A DNA stretch of 64,000 bases from Nereocystis luetkeana (taxonomy: Eukaryota; Sar; Phaeophyceae; Laminariales; Laminariaceae). Shown here piece by piece: positions 23,075 to 34,842 of the stretch (position 1 is the first letter of the stretch; each line of letters starts with the position of its first letter). The notes beneath the pieces are model-generated. The model was not told the DNA's origin. It searched no databases and worked only from the letters and a program-made list of their open reading frames with translations. The stretch lies in contig JARUPZ010000025.1 in assembly GCA_031213475.1 (NCBI GenBank), positions 2,368,077 to 2,432,076 of the forward strand, written 5' to 3'. The position numbers and the translations under genes were made by a program.

Positions 23075-23345
23075 GTCGCTCAATAATCGACTCCACTTCG
23101 TGAATATTGTTTTTCATGAGCACTATGCTGTGCATCAGATCCTGGAGGACATGATTGGAGCCCTCTCCGACAAGGTATCCAAGTCAAAGCTGTCGCAAGC
23201 CGTCGGCCAACGCTGGGTCAGCCTCTGCACAATGTGTTGCTGCGCTTCCTGGAAATATGGGACATCGTCGAGCAGCTATACCTCTAGAGGGAGCAAGAGT
23301 TGTTCCCCTTGAAGTGTAGAAAAGCTGGTAGCTGCAAATCAAGGA
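23075..23345 (+). pseudogene. Probable hAT-type transposase relic
   Basis: The plus strand reads first through ILEDMIGALSDKVSKSKLSQ and an ending QRW. After a +1 shift near 23,217 it continues as PLHNVLLRFLEIWDIVEQLY. An in-frame TAG then interrupts the next protein-like stretch (QELFPLK). The order of a Trp-containing 'RW' motif and a 'RFLE' helix resembles the C-terminal half of hAT transposases. Family assignment is by eye and uncertain. At least one frameshift and one stop make it non-functional. Confidence 0.35.
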
Positions 23346-23640
23346 GGTTTCTTCCAGAATATGTGACACCTGGTACCCTTTGTTTTTCCAGAGGCCTGTG
23401 CTTCCCATAATGCACGTGGTTTCCGGACAACCCGCACGTTGTCTTTGTTGGCCCCCCGTATATGCTATTAATAGTGACAGTGTCATTATTGAGGTCACCG
23501 AAACATATGTAAAATAAAGTGATACAGTTTGTGGATTTATCGATACAACAATCGGGGAGCGGCACGGAAGGAAGCTTTTCATTATTGATCTCAATGAAAC
23601 ACCAGCCAGACAAAACCAACATTATCGTCGTGCGATAAAC
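23284..23640 (-). CDS. Protein-like minus-strand exon, unknown
   Basis: A 112-codon frame beginning at an ATG near 23,622. It has ordinary amino-acid composition, several Cys (GWCFIEI, DCCIDKS, YICFGD) and no low complexity. The frame stays open a little upstream of the ATG. It overlaps the end of the hAT-like relic by about 60 bases on the other strand, so at most one of the two readings is right there. No family recognised. Confidence 0.3.
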   Translation of the reverse strand, partial: VYRTTIMLVLSGWCFIEINNEKLPSVPLPDCCIDKSTNCITLFYICFGDLNNDTVTINSIYGGPTKTTCGLSGNHVHYGKHRPLEKQRVPGVTYSGRNLLDLQLPAFLHFKGNNSCSL

Positions 23641-24009
23641 GTCGGTGGGTCTCGTCTCCCGCCTCCCCCCCGTGTCGTATTTCGAGCGCCTTGCCTCCCC
23701 TCTACATAAATATTTGGTTGTCGTGTCAACCTGTAGGTTTCTCCCAAATTAGGCGTTGCTCGATAATGCACATTATGACAAACGTATCGTTGTTCCAAAA
23801 TCAGGTGAAAGAGGTCTTCGCTATCGTCGAGGTGCAGGCGATCGTCACTTTCAGGCAAATTACCTACACGTCAACAACGCTGGGTGGCAACGGCTCGTTC
23901 TGCTCGCAGCAGACCGTGCTCGAACCGAATCTCCTGCTCTCGATCAAGCATATGCAGCTTGTCGGATAGAACAAAGAGACCATTCAACAACCTGCTTCGC
24001 GACCCCACG

Positions 24010-24089
24010 CTGACCTGACAGTGGTCGGGGCCGCGACACACTTTTTGGCCTCTTCACTTACTTGCTAACGTCATCTGGTTTTTGCCGCC
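24010..24089 (+). other. Intron 3' end: branch point and acceptor
   Basis: 'ttgctaacg' holds a textbook CTAAC-type branch point. It sits about 30 bases upstream of a pyrimidine-rich run ending 'cgttgcag' at 24,098, which opens the frame of the next entry. The donor is not identified; 'caggtgaaag' near 23,812 is a candidate. Confidence 0.45.
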
Positions 24090-24098
24090 ACGTTGCAG

Positions 24099-24332
24099 TA
24101 CGAGGGCTATCGAACCAAAATCAATCACCGTTGCGACATGAGCATGAGATACCTTGACACCCTGAAGAAATCGACCGTCAGAGACTTCGACGGGTACGTG
24201 AAGCCAGCCAGCCAGGTTAAGGGTAGGATAATCAACCAGGCGCGCGAGCTTATTATCGACGGCATCAAGTCAAGAGCTAAGGCGACGACTCCCATACGTG
24301 TAGAGCTCGACAATAAATCGCAAAGCGGTTGA
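24099..24332 (+). CDS. Exon of an unknown protein
   Basis: The frame opens directly after the acceptor 'gcag' and reads a basic, helix-rich protein of about 77 codons, with TKINHRCDMSMRYLDTLKKS near the start and ELIIDGIKSRAKA later. It stops at TGA 24,330. A further protein-like frame follows in another phase up to about 24,530, suggesting either a second splice or a frameshift. No family recognised. The splice signal makes this one of the better host-exon candidates. Confidence 0.35.
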   Translation, partial: YEGYRTKINHRCDMSMRYLDTLKKSTVRDFDGYVKPASQVKGRIINQARELIIDGIKSRAKATTPIRVELDNKSQSG

Positions 24333-25696
24333 AACCCGCCGTCGACACCACAGACGGTCCTCACCAGGCATCGCTCGCCCCAGCCGGGGTAAAGAAGTCC
24401 AGCATGGACCGAGAGACGGTTTCCGCTGGTACAGGTCAAGGGTAGAAGCAGACGGCAGACGACGAAGGTGAGAAGAAGACAGACATGGCTTGTGTGTGGG
24501 TTACGCTTAAGAAATTCATTGCAATATGATTCACGTGTATGTCCCGCAAGCAATGCAGAGTTTGCGATTCCGTACACAGGCGCAGTCACGTGGCATACTA
24601 GTTTTCGATACTTGGCCATCTCCTATAGGAGGGTTTTGAAAACCGAACGACTTACCCGAAACCGTGTTTTGTACGTGCTTTGACCTATCTATGTTAGTTA
24701 CACCCGCAGTCCGATCGAATCATGGGCGCTCTTCTCATAGTACTTACAGTCCTTTAGACCCCTTTTTCTTTTCTGCAGGGGTGTCGTTCGAATTTTTTAC
24801 AATGTTGTCATTTATTTTCAGAGAAACAATATGAATACGGCATTTTCAGATATATATATATACCAGGTACCTGGTACCTGGTATCGACGTTTCAGCCTAA
24901 ACAATCGTGCTGTTTTCTGATAAATCGCGTCCGACACTGAATAATATAGAACACTGGTGTGTATGGGAAAATTTTCAAACTGATCTCCTGAAGAAACGGC
25001 AAACGGCGTTGCATGCCGCTCGCAAAATGGCTGGTGGAGCTTCAAGAAAAACGGGCCCGATTAGCTTGTGTCCCTGCTTAAACACGCCTGCTGAGGTGCT
25101 GAAACCTCGATTTCCAGAAACCAAAACCGGCTTGCCATAATATAAGATGACCTTCGAACGTATTTATCTGGGTCGTTCATATTTTTTTCTTTATTGTGCA
25201 AGCCTGTAAACACGCAACCCGTCTCAAACTGGTTCGATAAATGCTCGACGAGGAGCCCGTACTACTTCTGTAGGTTGTCAAATATCAGGGCGTGTTTGCA
25301 AGTAAGTGTATCCAAACAGAGCAATCACTTACCTTATGCATTACATTATCGTGAATACAAACGGTCAACTAGTTTCACTTGCTAGTTTGGCCAATCCCGA
25401 AACAGTGTACCAGCGTATATTCTGCTAAAAGTAATAGTTGTGCTATGGCTGACTCGTATGGGATCAGAAAAAGAAAAAAAACAGACACGGTTTTCCCTTG
25501 ATTGTAAAGAAAACCCAGGGTAGTGCCGTCGGTAGACATGAAAATCCATTCCCGATCACTGCCCAAAAATGAAAACCTGTGCTTTCAACACGCAACACCT
25601 GCCACCGCCGATGATTCCTCGCCTCACAGGGCACGAAATGACGTCAACCCTTCAAGACCGTATGTTCCACTGCTCTGAGAGTGATTCTTACCAATC

Positions 25697-25845
25697 TTGG
25701 GGGTCGTTGATGCTGTGTGGCCGGAGTTCTTGCTCGAGACGTGAGAGTCTGACCCATTTCGTCTCAACCTCAGCCGACCAGAAATGGGTCAGGCTCTCCC
25801 GTGTCAAGCGAGACCTCCGGCCACACAGCACCAACGACCCTCAAA
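25697..25845. repeat. Foldback hairpin, ~64-bp arms
   Basis: Left arm 25,697-25,760 and right arm 25,781-25,845 are reverse complements with about eight mismatches around a 20-nt loop. The outer arm carries 'gctgtgtggccgga' and the inner arm 'tgacccatttc'. An RNA made here would fold into one long stem. It could be a foldback MITE or a small-RNA precursor. Confidence 0.85.
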
Positions 25846-26662
25846 CCAGGTAGCGAGCACTACTGGGAGCAGTGGAGCATACGCCCTCGAATATTTGATG
25901 GCATCTCGTGCCCTATGAGACTACGCATCCTCGGCGCGGTGGTAGGTGTAACATGTTGTGTGTTGAAAGCGCAGTTTTTCCCTGGTGCGACATACCAAAT
26001 AACATATTCCATCGGCTGCGTGGGTTTCAGCACCATAAAGGCGAAATCCTGTTCTGCGCTCTGGTTTCTGGTCTGATGAGAGTCACTTAAGGAATAGACT
26101 GTTTTCGTTTTGGAAAAAGAGGGACAAGTGTGATTTTATTGATACGAAGTATGTTTGGTGGTCGTTTCTGCGACGTTTGATGTTTGCTTCGAGTACCAGG
26201 TCTCGAGACAGTTTGTCGAGATCGATTCGAAATATATGTTTGAAATTTGTCATGAAAATATATATGTATGCACTGGCTGTACACACGCAGTGCAGTACTT
26301 ACTTCCTGGGGCTACAATGCTGTGTAGAAACGTGAAAAACGTCATACAAGATAGTAAAATCCGTTTCCCCCGCCCGAGGCACATTGTTGAATGTTCGCCC
26401 CTCCGCCTGGCAGATTGATCCAAAATTACCAGTATGTACTGCCGTGTACACAAGTAGCGCAGTATTGTTTGGGGTACGGTGTTGTGTGGAAACCTAAGAA
26501 CACCATAGAGCCAGTAGTAGCCCTTTTCCCCCAATCAACACCCGTTGTTGGAATTTTCGTCCCTCCGCTTGTCAGATTGACAGAACGCCGCGGCAGCCAA
26601 GATTGGCCGCCCATCTTGCTAGCGCTGACGCAGGAGGTGTTTTGGCGCCCCTTTCTTTGCAG

Positions 26663-26979
26663 GCATCACGGAGCGGGGTATCTGCGTCGAATACATGTTC
26701 GTACCACGCAAGCGCGGCGGGATCAACCTCGCTCACAGTGGCCTAATGTGTTCTATATACAGCAGCTTTCCCACATCGCGCAAGTCATCCCGAAGATGAG
26801 CTATGAAAGAGGTGGCAAAGGCCATTCCCGATCACTTAAACGGCCTGAAAACGCAGCAGAAGGTGCGACGGTTGTTCAACTACAACGTTAAAGACGAGCG
26901 CGATGCTGGTGATGACGAAGAAGAGATGCCGTGGGGCGACCAGAAGGGGCGGGGGACAGCGCGGAAGTGCGGGCGTTGA
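26663..26979 (+). pseudogene. Decayed exon with an acidic C-terminus, unknown
   Basis: After a possible acceptor (tttctttgcag, ending at 26,662), the frame reads ITERGICVEYMFVPRKRGG onward and meets a TGA at about 26,797. The same frame then opens with ATG at 26,803 for 58 codons: an amphipathic start (MKEVAKAIPDHLNGLKTQQK), a basic patch, then DAGDDEEEMPWGDQKG, stopping at 26,977-26,979. Both halves look like real protein. The family is not recognised. The alternative is a short intact gene of 58 codons. Confidence 0.3.
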
Positions 26980-27227
26980 TGGCGAGAGGAGCGACAGTCG
27001 GCTGCAGGATTTCGGCGACGACCAATTTCAAGGCTGACCGTAACGTCCACGGTGATGCGCAAAGAGGACTTAGTCGGTTAACAATGACACGGGGCGGGAG
27101 AGGGGCGAGGTGCCGCCCGTGGTGGAAGAGGCGATTACAGAACGGCAATGGGATTTTGCGGGCTTCCGTGCGTTTCTGGCTCTGTTTAGGTTTTCTGGTC
27201 GTTTTGGGTTGTAGCAATATTCGCAGA

Positions 27228-28521
27228 GATCTTTACGGTTATTCGTCCGTGCACGGTGGGTTTTTGTTTTATTGAAACCCCTACTGTCCGGTTCGGTGCG
27301 GTTTAAACAAATCGGAAACCGTACGGTGCGGTTCGGTACGGTTTTGAGGTAGTGTAAATCTTAGGGTCCGGTTCGGTCTTGAGATATATCCTACGGTGAG
27401 GTTCGGTGCATTTTTCAAATATCGGAAATCCCGCGGTGCCATTCAATGCGGTTTTCGGATATATATGGTGCATCCTACGGTGCAGTTCGGTTTGGTGATA
27501 AATCATACGGTGCGGTTCGGTGGGGTTTACAAAGATCGGAAATCCTACGGTGCGCTTCGGTGCGGTGTTAGGAAATCAGAAATCGTACGGTGCGGTTCGG
27601 TTTAGTGATATATCATACGGCCCGGTTCGGTTCGGTTCCCCGTTGAATCGGTTTTCTACGGTGCGGTTCCAATCCCCGTAGGGAAAACCGTACAACACAC
27701 GCTTTGCCCTACGGTGCACCGTGTATATAACCCGTACCAAACCGGGGTTTCGTACGGGTACGGTTTCGTACGGGTCTCAGGCTTTTATCGGGGCACTCGA
27801 ACAGAACCGCTGTTTCTCTACGGTACACCGTATGAAGGAACCGTTCAAACCCGCGGTTTCGCACGGTTTTCTGACGCTTCGGTCGGGGCTCTACGTACCG
27901 CAAGCGAGCGCTGCTGCACAAGCAAGTTCAACTGCAAGCAAGCGCTGCAGCAAGCAAGCGCTGCCGCAAGCAAGCGCTGCTGCAAGGAAGTGCTGCTGCG
28001 AGCAAAAGAGCCACCTCGAGCAAGCGCAGCTGAAAGCGCTGTTGCAGGCGCTGCCACTGCTTGCGGCTGCTGCTGCTGCTGCAAGCGCGCGCCCTTGCCG
28101 CCACGCTTCTGTGAACTTCGCCGCTCCGATCCCCTCTCAGGCAGAGGTGACAATGAAAAAGAAGGAGGGCCGGTACGCTCGTCGTGGCGGCGTTGCTTGC
28201 ACAGCGAGTCTCGAGAAGCTCAAGTTGGATCGTACGTCTGCCTGTTGGTGCGTGCTGCTGCTTACTGCTTCTTAAGCTTGCTGCTGCTACTGTGCTGCAG
28301 ATAGGTACTTCTGCTTGCACGCCTTCAGTTCTGCTCGAAGGGTGCTGCAAAAGTCCTGCTGCTGCTTCATGTATGTATGTGTTTAATTTTCGGACGTAAT
28401 AATCCAATATTTAGCAATTTTTAGACTCCGATTAAGCGCATGGCGGAAGGCTTTCGATTTTGACTATCTTTCCGATGGAAATCCTTGATACACCAAAAAT
28501 ATTATTGGCAGGCACTCTAAT
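27228..28521 (+). repeat. Composite dispersed repeat CE, copy 1
   Basis: Matches 60,837-61,958 from end to end. Order: left end 'gatctttac' with 'cgtccgtgcacggtg', a CGGTGCGGTT array, a palindrome-rich middle ('gtaccaaaccg', 'ctgtttctctacggt'), a stretch of 'caagcaagcgctgc' repeats, then a CTG-rich part, ending at 'gcactctaat'. A truncated copy lies at 20,860-21,510. The 184-196 codon frames here (27,714-28,304) contain Ala/Ser/Gln-rich repeats and are not preserved in the second copy, so I do not call a gene. Confidence 0.75.
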
Positions 28522-28659
28522 GTTTCTCTTGTTTTTCTTCAGCTTTTTTTTACAGATATATATTATCGTATTTTTATTGATATTTTAATTTTTCAATATC
28601 TCATATTTTCAACTGTTTCCCGGCAGGTGTACTTCCGGAGACTCGGAGTATATATTATA

Positions 28660-28735
28660 TATATATCAGAAATATATATATATAACAATTACCTTTGAAA
28701 AATCATCCTTTTTTTGTAATGAGGCGAGCGAGCGA
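28660..28735. other. AT-rich boundary of the inverted duplication
   Basis: TATATA-rich sequence followed by 'gaggcgagcgagcgaagcga', related to the hairpin repeat H. Between 28,521 and 28,660 nothing is assigned. Confidence 0.4.
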
Positions 28736-30400
28736 AGCGAGCCTTTTTTTACTTGGTTTTTAATCAAGGAAAAAAAAGCCTCTTCATAACGGCTCGGGTA
28801 TGAGGGTAGGGTGCCTGTTTTGAATTTTTTCTGTATGTACCTGGTATACACATTGTGTGTTTGTGTGTGTGAGTTGGTGTGTGTAATTCAACATGTTTTT
28901 GGTCCACCTTTCACCACCGCGCTCGACGCACAAGCCACCAAATCCAGTCCCGGCGGGCTCTGTGCACGCACACACACGCAAGACACTCTCTTGTCCTGGT
29001 GGAGTGGAAAATCGTTCACTGTTCGTCGAGCTAGGTGCGGCAACGTGTGTAGGCACACGTCTGTGCTGGGCCGTGTTCAAAATACAAAATCATACCGGTA
29101 ACGGTTTTTGTGCCTGTGCCAACAGCAGGCGGACTGTGCCTTTCCACAGCCTGCACACTGTGCCTGCCCACAGCAGGCAGACTATGCTTGTCCACAGCAT
29201 GCAGACTGGGCCTGTCCACAGCAGCAGGCAGACTGGGCCTATCCACAGCAGGAAGATTGAACCTGTCCGCTGCACTCAACAGCAGGCAGACTGGGCCTGT
29301 CCACAGCAGGCAGACTGGGCCTGTCCACAGCAGGCAGACGGCTTTGTTTTTTTAGCCCTTTCTTCTGCCTACGTGATAACTAACGAAACCCAACTACGAG
29401 TAGTCATAGGCAGACTTCGCCTGTCTGTCCACAGCAACGTTCGGGTTATATGCTGCAGGTGATATTGTCAGGTCTACCCTCCTACCGACGAGGGGACGGA
29501 GAAAGAGGAGAAGATGTGCTGTAGTTGTACAGCAGTCAGTAGTAGTGGTGGCACCTGCTACGAGAACCTCTGTTGTTGGATACATGTGTGTCATATCAGA
29601 GGTTGTAGATAACTCGTCTTCAAATTATGAGGGTGGAATCAGGAACTACACACACATCGTGTACGGTGTACGAAGGGCACAAGCCGAGCGTACTGCGACG
29701 CTGACTCTGGCCTCGTTGATCCTACTGCTAGTGCTGCTGCTGTTTTGCTGCTGAAGACGCTCTGATGTAGATGTTGCACAGCTGCAGTAGTTGTGGCACC
29801 TGCTACGAGAAGCTCTTGTTGGGTATGCCATGTTCGTGTTGTCGTCTCGAAAATATTATGCCGACTTTCGAGGTGGGAAGCCGGAAACATACCCGGTATA
29901 AAAAAACGAGTGCAGGGTACGTACTACAGTACGTATGTGTATATGCACGCGTACAAAGGGTGCAAGGGTTAGACCGACAAGCCGAGCGTACGGCGACGCT
30001 GACCCTGGCCTCGTGTGTCCTACTGCTACTGCTGCTGCTGCTGTTATGGTGCGGGAGGCGCACTGCTGCTGTAGATGTCGTACATCAGTCCAAGTAAAGT
30101 TGTTGTGACACCTGTTGTTGCGAAAAAGCTCTTTCTGTTGGACAAAACATGTGAGATGCAGTTTTTTTTTGTGCTGAATTTCAACCGGAAAACACTCTGC
30201 TGGACAAAACATGTCGAGTGTTGTGTGTTCTTGACTCTTTCTACCCGTGCGCCGACATCCAGTACCACAGCAGTGTCCGTGCCGATTTCTCAATCCCTGA
30301 GAGATACAACTTCCGTGGTTTTACAGGAGTGCAGATTTCGTCTTCAAATTAATTATGCAGGATTTCGAGGTAGGTGGAAACCAGGATACACACGACGAAA
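28735..30400 (-). repeat. Large inverted duplication, right copy
   Basis: Inverse of 3,235-5,000. The 24-bp VNTR (29,120-29,345), the tandem units and the LINE-like 'gacatccagtaccac' fragment (30,225-30,330) are all present in mirrored order. It lacks the long CA tract. No gene. Confidence 0.8.
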
Positions 30401-30649
30401 CGTGCGATGGAATGGCGACCGTGTCGATCACGTTCCTCAAATCAATAGCGATTTTTTTTCTGTCCGTGCAGGTCCCTGTGGTCGATACACATACCAGGCA
30501 CGTTATCAACACATATCTTTTCACCCCGAGAACTTGTTGAACTTCACACACACGGTGACACAAATCTCATCATGCAGTGCTATAACACTCGAAGTATCGT
30601 GGTGTATCCACGCCCAGGCTACCCAGAGTTTCCTCGTACGTACGTGATC

Positions 30650-31440
30650 TCTCGCTATCGATTACGGGTATCATAACATATTATCTGCCTTCGAGTATGG
30701 TATATCTGCCTTCGAGTATCAGAGTATACCAGGTATCTATCTGCCTTCGCTCAAGGTGGGTGGTCCGATGGCATCTCGCTGCCACGTTTTCTTTTTTTTA
30801 TTATTATTTCATTTGGATTAGATCGATCAGAAGGTCCATCCATACATAGCTATTCCCCCGTTTTTTGTTGTTGCATTATACATGCAGTACAACTCGATCA
30901 CCGAGCCAAACGCACACACGCCCTCAGCCCGTAAGCGTCGGGGTTAAGGATACAGATGACTGCCCGTTTCTGCACATACTACCGGTCGATGCGATGCATT
31001 GTGCCCATGCTTCCGCGCTCGCTGGTTGCCTGTGCCACGCATGAAGCCCTCCACCTCCGCTCCACAGCCGATGTTGAATCATAATGCACCTAATACCTCA
31101 TCAATAATTCACGAATACCTGGCCCAGCGAGCGACCGCTGTCCAGGTGCAAGCCACGGGCCCTGTCTGTTCGCTTGTCGTAACAGTCTGCCGGCACCGTT
31201 CCGTGCGGTATCCACTTGGTAGTTCCCCGAGCGCGAGCAACCAAACAGTGCCCGCTGCTGCTGTCGAAGTGAGCTACGTACTACTGATACGTACTCAGAC
31301 AAATAATATGTGAACCATAACGCCTAATTCTCTCTACAACAACAATCTCCAGATTATTACAATATCGGTTCCTGATCTCTAATAAGCTTCTCAATATTTT
31401 TTTTCCCAACCACAACAAGATTCAAATTAATTATGAAATA
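30650..31440. other. No supported gene
   Basis: Short repeats of 'tatctgccttcgagtat' near 30,685-30,720. Other frames here have no family resemblance. Confidence 0.4.
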
Positions 31441-31870
31441 AATGCCGTAAGATCAAAAACTCCAGCGGGAACACGTTTGACACGAAACCGTGCAGAAACC
31501 GTCATGAGCCTTGCGAAACCCTGTCCCTATTATTGCACCGATGTTCCGCGCCCGATGGAACTGCGGTTTTTGTACGGTTTCAAGGTAACCGCACCTTCAA
31601 GTACCCGATCTAACGGGTTTTTGGCACCGCATGTTGACGCTCACGGTGCGGTGCGGTTTCGATAGCTTTCCGAAGGTGCGGTTCGATGCGGTTTTCAGAT
31701 AATAATGTGAATCCTACGGCGCGATTCGGTAAGGTTTTCCAATTTCGTAAAACCTACGAGCGTTGCGGTGCGGTGCGTTTTTTTGAAGAGGCAGAAGTTC
31801 TCCGGCGCCGTGCGGGGCGGTGCGGTTGACCGCACCGAACCGATAGGAATGGCCGCACCGTAAAGACCCC
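31440..31870. repeat. CGGTGCGGTT array with CE-like start
   Basis: A degenerate 'gaaaccgtgcagaaacc' region is followed by the CGGTGCGGTT array at 31,610-31,870. Confidence 0.6.
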
Positions 31871-31889
31871 TGAATATGTGCTCTTTTTT

Positions 31890-32104
31890 TTAATTATCAC
31901 GTGGTTTGCCTTCGAGAGCCGGGGAAGATGCCTTCGAGATGAGCTGGTGAAGACCTTATCTACTTGATTGTGGGGTAGGGTGATATTCAAGAATCCCCTC
32001 TGGCCTTCTCGTTGACCCACCTGCAAGAGTGTCGTGGACGGTGTAGACCAGATGTTGTTTGAAAGTTTTAGCGGTCGAAGTAAAAATTGCAGAATCGTCC
32101 ACAC
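31890..32104 (-). CDS. Possible exon, unknown
   Basis: The minus-strand frame reads ILQFLLRPLKLSNNIWSTPS and continues with a basic end. It has ordinary composition and no ATG near the start. Downstream the frame enters the minisatellite. Weak. Confidence 0.2.
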
Positions 32105-32146
32105 CTCCTATGACTTGGATGGTGAACCCTTGGATGAAAAGGAACC

Positions 32147-32260
32147 GTGAATGGTTGGGACCAAATATTTAATGTAGAGATCAATCTGATGAAAATTAAC
32201 TGTGAATGGTTGGGACCAAATAAATGTAGATTAACCTGTGAACGACATGTAGAATATCTT
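32147..32260 (+). repeat. ~58-bp tandem duplication
   Basis: 'gtgaatggttgggaccaaat' occurs twice, followed each time by a TGTAGA-containing stretch. Confidence 0.7.
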
Positions 32261-32517
32261 CTGTACCGTACTTGCATAAAGGTTTATGAGCTGTCGTCCT
32301 TGGGGACAGTGGGAATGAGGGTTGAATCTCGCCGGCTTTGTTTTGCACAAGACGTTATTCTTGGTCTCCCCATTCGTCCGAAATTCAAGAGCGGGAGTTG
32401 GCTTTAGCCTATACCTGGTAAATAATAACGAACAGTGGCGAAGATAGACGGTTGCCCTGCGTACTGTGGCAGAGAGTAATAATAACTGACCTTCGAGCGT
32501 AAGTCTTCAGTACTTTA

Positions 32518-32716
32518 AAGCGCGAGGTAGCTATATTCGATGAAAATCGGCGGACAGTGGGAATGCCGAACCCTATGCGCGACAAACAAATGACAGAGCG
32601 TACCGGATCCGAGGGGTAAAAGGGGCGACACCTGTTACCACGGCTTGCCCGGAAGAAGACCGCTGAGGGTAAAACCTCCTACGAATGAAGCTGGAAAGTG
32701 AATGTGATGCTAAAAC
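32518..32716 (+). mobile_element. SINE family B, 5'-truncated
   Basis: Matches 53,350-53,552: 'gatgaaaatcggcg', 'aatgccgaaccctatgcgcg', 'accacggcttg', 'gctgagggtaaaacctccta' and an A-rich end. The tRNA-like head is missing, as expected for incomplete reverse transcription. Confidence 0.7.
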
Positions 32717-33092
32717 AAAAGAGCACTCATTTGTAGCACTAACATTGGCTTCTGCATCAATGGCATGGAAAGAAACGATTGCATTACCGTGCAATCGCAT
32801 ATCTGTTGGACCCGTGAGTCGAAGGATCTCGGGTACCTCACAAGCAGCGCGGTATCCATCTCGCGTAGTTATCGGAGCAATTTTGAATTGCTTTTTAGTA
32901 TTTATTTGCGAAATTTGCTTCCAAATACGGACGCGTTCTCTGTTATTATTAGGGAAAGTGACAGGTATCGAAAGTCCGGAACACCTATATATACGGGTGA
33001 ACATACAGTATTTCCACCTCGTGAAGAACAGTAGTGCTGTACGGCAAGTTTTTGGACAACCTGATCAAATAAATGCAAGGGAGTATTGCTAG
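32573..33092. other. Overlapping open frames of uncertain meaning
   Basis: A 135-codon plus-strand frame and a 143-codon minus-strand frame overlap and both include SINE sequence at one end. The part from 32,720 to 33,000 looks protein-like on either strand, so I do not choose. Confidence 0.2.
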
Positions 33093-33239
33093 GAGTTACC
33101 CGGCAGTTCGTATGTTTTTGGTAGGGCAACGGGAGTCAGTTGAGTTGTGAGAACCTGATGCCACCACCGGCATGCATCACAGCTGCTTTGTGGGAATGGT
33201 GCCATGCGCCGTGAGTTTCTTCTGAAGTTTATCATGGTC

Positions 33240-33570
33240 TAACTCAGAACCGCAGTGCGGGAGTTTGATGCTGTAGAGTCGAACTGTGCGGTGCCCAACT
33301 TCGTTTTTGAGAATTGTTCGGTGCGGTGCTGTGCTGATTTAGTTTTTATTGGTATATACCGCGTGGGGTGATTTGTGAAAAACAGCCCCTTAGCTAGCTA
33401 TAGGCCAACGGTGCGGTGCGGATTTTCATAATTAGAACCTTACATTGAGGTGCGGATTTCCTGTTTTGACGATCCAACGGCTTGTTTGTCGCGGTTTGTG
33501 CATGAGAAAAACTCGTACTGCTGTGTGGTGCGTTACGGTTACATTCCCACCGAACCGAACCGCACCGCAA
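33240..33570. repeat. CGGTGCGGTT array, degenerate
   Basis: Units are more diverged than elsewhere and interrupted by unrelated bases. 33,570-34,200 shows nothing I can assign. Confidence 0.55.
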
Positions 33571-34199
33571 GAAAAAAATGCAGAGTGAAAACCTCGGTTT
33601 TTTGCGATCTCTACTCTGGAATGTCCGAGTATACTGGCTTTGTGGTCGACGCTGAGAACGAGTCTTCATATTGTTTTGTACTACGCGAATCGAACCTAAG
33701 GGTAATTTTTATCCGAGAGTTTGTTTTCCTAAATTTCGGTATTTTTTCGCGCAATTTTTCAAGGTTCCATATTTCCCTGATTTATTTTTTCCAAAAATAC
33801 ATGAAATGTAACGAACTTGATTTTTTTGTCTTGTGGAGAATTTAACTAATTAATTGTGACAGAATACCTCCGTATAGTGGTACATTTATTTCTCCAATTA
33901 TTTCCAAACTTTGGAAATCATGGAAAAAAAGCTGTCCGATAAGAATGAGCCTAAGAAGGGTCGTTTCGAACGACCGAATGAAATATATTATAGCAAAAAA
34001 CATGCTATTGTGGCAGGACATATTTTCCATGAAGTTGCCAAAACCTCCTTTCGTGAAACACCGTGAAACACTACATATATATATGTGGCAATATTTGAGA
34101 TTTGTTCGCACCATAACGCCCTCAGTTTGTCTGTCAAACCCCTTGCAGCAGCAGCAGCAGGTAGTCGACGGCAAGCCGACGCGTTCTATAGAGTAAATA

Positions 34200-34517
34200 A
34201 TGCTGCCGCAGAAAGGACTCCAGGCCCAGCCCAGGAACCTCAGAGGTCGGCAGTTCTTCCAGCCCGGCAAAAAAACCCTGGGAAACTCTGGGACGGCTGA
34301 GAGAAGCTGGGACGGCTGGGAAAAGCCGGGACGGCTGGGAAAAGCCGGGACGGCTGCTGTTTGTGATTCAGTTTTAGTTCCCGCACAAAACGATACCCAT
34401 GTATGTCTCATCCACCCGGGGCTCACGGCCAGTGTCGCCAGCCCTATCGTCGATGTGATCAATGCCACCGGGTATCCTTCGTATCTCCCTCTATTTCACA
34501 AGTTAGAGCGACTCTAG
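34200..34517 (+). CDS. Open frame with protein-like C-terminal half
   Basis: The first half contains the 18-bp repeat. The second half reads VPAQNDTHVCLIHPGLTASV onward to FHKLERL and a stop. A 208-codon frame overlaps on the minus strand. No ATG at the start and no family recognised. Confidence 0.2.
   Translation: MLPQKGLQAQPRNLRGRQFFQPGKKTLGNSGTAERSWDGWEKPGRLGKAGTAAVCDSVLVPAQNDTHVCLIHPGLTASVASPIVDVINATGYPSYLPLFHKLERL
34285..34365 (+). repeat. 18-bp tandem repeat
   Basis: Four units of 'gggacggctgggaaaagcc'-type sequence. Confidence 0.85.
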
Positions 34518-34842
34518 CGTGGGGCGTCGTGGGGTCGTCTGGTTTGTACTACCTTGCGTTGGCGTTATATTGGGCTAAAATAGCAAATAAATAACATAGC
34601 TAATTTCACGTTCCATAAACTTGCCAACGAAGCAGAACGGAAAATATATTGAAAAAAAATGGGAAGCTTGTTGGTATTTAGCTAGTCCACATTTATTTCC
34701 ATAAACATGCTATTTTGGCAATAAGAAATAAATAAATGCCAAATATGTGTCGTTAGAAATTCTCCCAAGTAACACTTTCCTCAGTATGTCATGAACAATA
34801 AACAATAGCCTCCCTTAACATTGACGGCCATCCTCACCGATT

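Noticed and set aside
33842-34468. 208-codon minus-strand frame
   Set aside because: It spans the 18-bp tandem repeat, and a plus-strand frame overlaps. No ordered motif.
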